A stretch of 14,500 bases of DNA from an uncultured Moraxella sp. (GTDB taxonomy: Bacteria > Pseudomonadota > Gammaproteobacteria > Pseudomonadales > Moraxellaceae): the NCBI GenBank assembly GCA_916720335.1, contig CAKAQU010000033.1, forward strand, positions 1 to 14,500. Reading direction: 5' to 3'. Position numbers and translations under genes: made by a program. This document shows positions 14,433 through 14,500 of the stretch, piece after piece. Below the pieces are notes generated by a model, which was not told where the DNA came from, searched no databases, and saw only the letters and a list, made by a program, of their open reading frames with translations. How positions within the stretch are numbered: position 1 is the stretch's first letter; each line of letters starts with the position of its first letter.

Positions 14433-14480
14433 GGGTATTGTACCCCCTAAAGTAGTTTATAAAAATCACACTAAAGGGGG
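14433..14480 (-). promoter_or_regulatory. Two mutually exclusive hairpins in the leader of narH
   Basis: On the minus-strand transcript, CCCCCTTTAGT (14480-14470) can pair with ACTTTAGGGGG (14453-14443): 6 bp, a 2x2 T-T internal mismatch, then 3 bp, with a 16-base loop. The same G-run can instead pair downstream as GGGTA-CAA-TACCC (14445-14433). No T-tract follows on the minus strand, so it is not an ordinary terminator for the nar transcript. A processing site or translational/transcript-stability element between narG and narH is possible; the function is inferred. Confidence 0.4.
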
Positions 14481-14500
14481 CTTTCTTATTACTTTATCAA

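Noticed and set aside
14443..14480. Hairpin as an intrinsic terminator after narG
   Set aside because: On the minus transcript the stem is followed by TACAATACCC, not a T-run. Only the plus side has a weak interrupted T-run (CTTTCTTATT), and no plus-strand gene ends there.
1..14500. CRISPR array, insertion sequence or phage genes
   Set aside because: No regularly spaced repeats, terminal inverted repeats, transposase, integrase or phage structural genes were seen on either strand.

Overview
The window is an ordinary, tightly packed stretch of a low-GC gammaproteobacterial chromosome. The protein sequences, the AT-rich codon use and the gene set (pdxA, dnaB-alr, argF, ilvE, narGHJI) suggest Moraxellaceae, most likely a Moraxella or close relative. 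This is inferred from pattern recognition, not a database search. No mobile element, CRISPR array, intein or prophage is visible, and no gene-free stretch exceeds about 190 bases.

Left part (1-5050): the 5' end of pdxA (vitamin B6 synthesis) runs leftward off the edge. It is divergent from dnaB (replicative helicase), which is followed by alr (alanine racemase) and argF (ornithine carbamoyltransferase), all on +. argF converges on ilvE (branched-chain aminotransferase, -), and the two share a bidirectional intrinsic terminator.

Middle part (5050-10962): a lipid or acyl-CoA module sits around a divergent control region at 8730-8934. Leftward run a two-domain FabG4-type 3-oxoacyl reductase, a double-hotdog MaoC hydratase and a class C beta-lactamase-fold serine hydrolase. 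Rightward run a FadI/FadA2-type thiolase and a small alpha/beta-hydrolase carboxylesterase. Thiolase, reductase and (R)-hydratase are three of the four steps of a beta-oxidation-like or reductive acyl-CoA cycle; no acyl-CoA dehydrogenase or enoyl reductase is in view. The layout matches, from memory, htdX-fabG4 / fadA2 of Mycobacterium tuberculosis. The control region holds overlapping inverted repeats, one of them a 9/10 match to an FNR/ANR box.

Right part (10959-14500): a solitary tRNA-Gly(GCC) has its own promoter and terminator. It is followed by the convergent tail of the respiratory nitrate reductase operon on -: narI, narJ and narH, with narG expected just beyond the right edge. narH-narJ-narI are packed with stop/start contact or overlap. 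By contrast, the leader in front of narH is long and contains two mutually exclusive hairpins, the most curious unexplained structure in the window.
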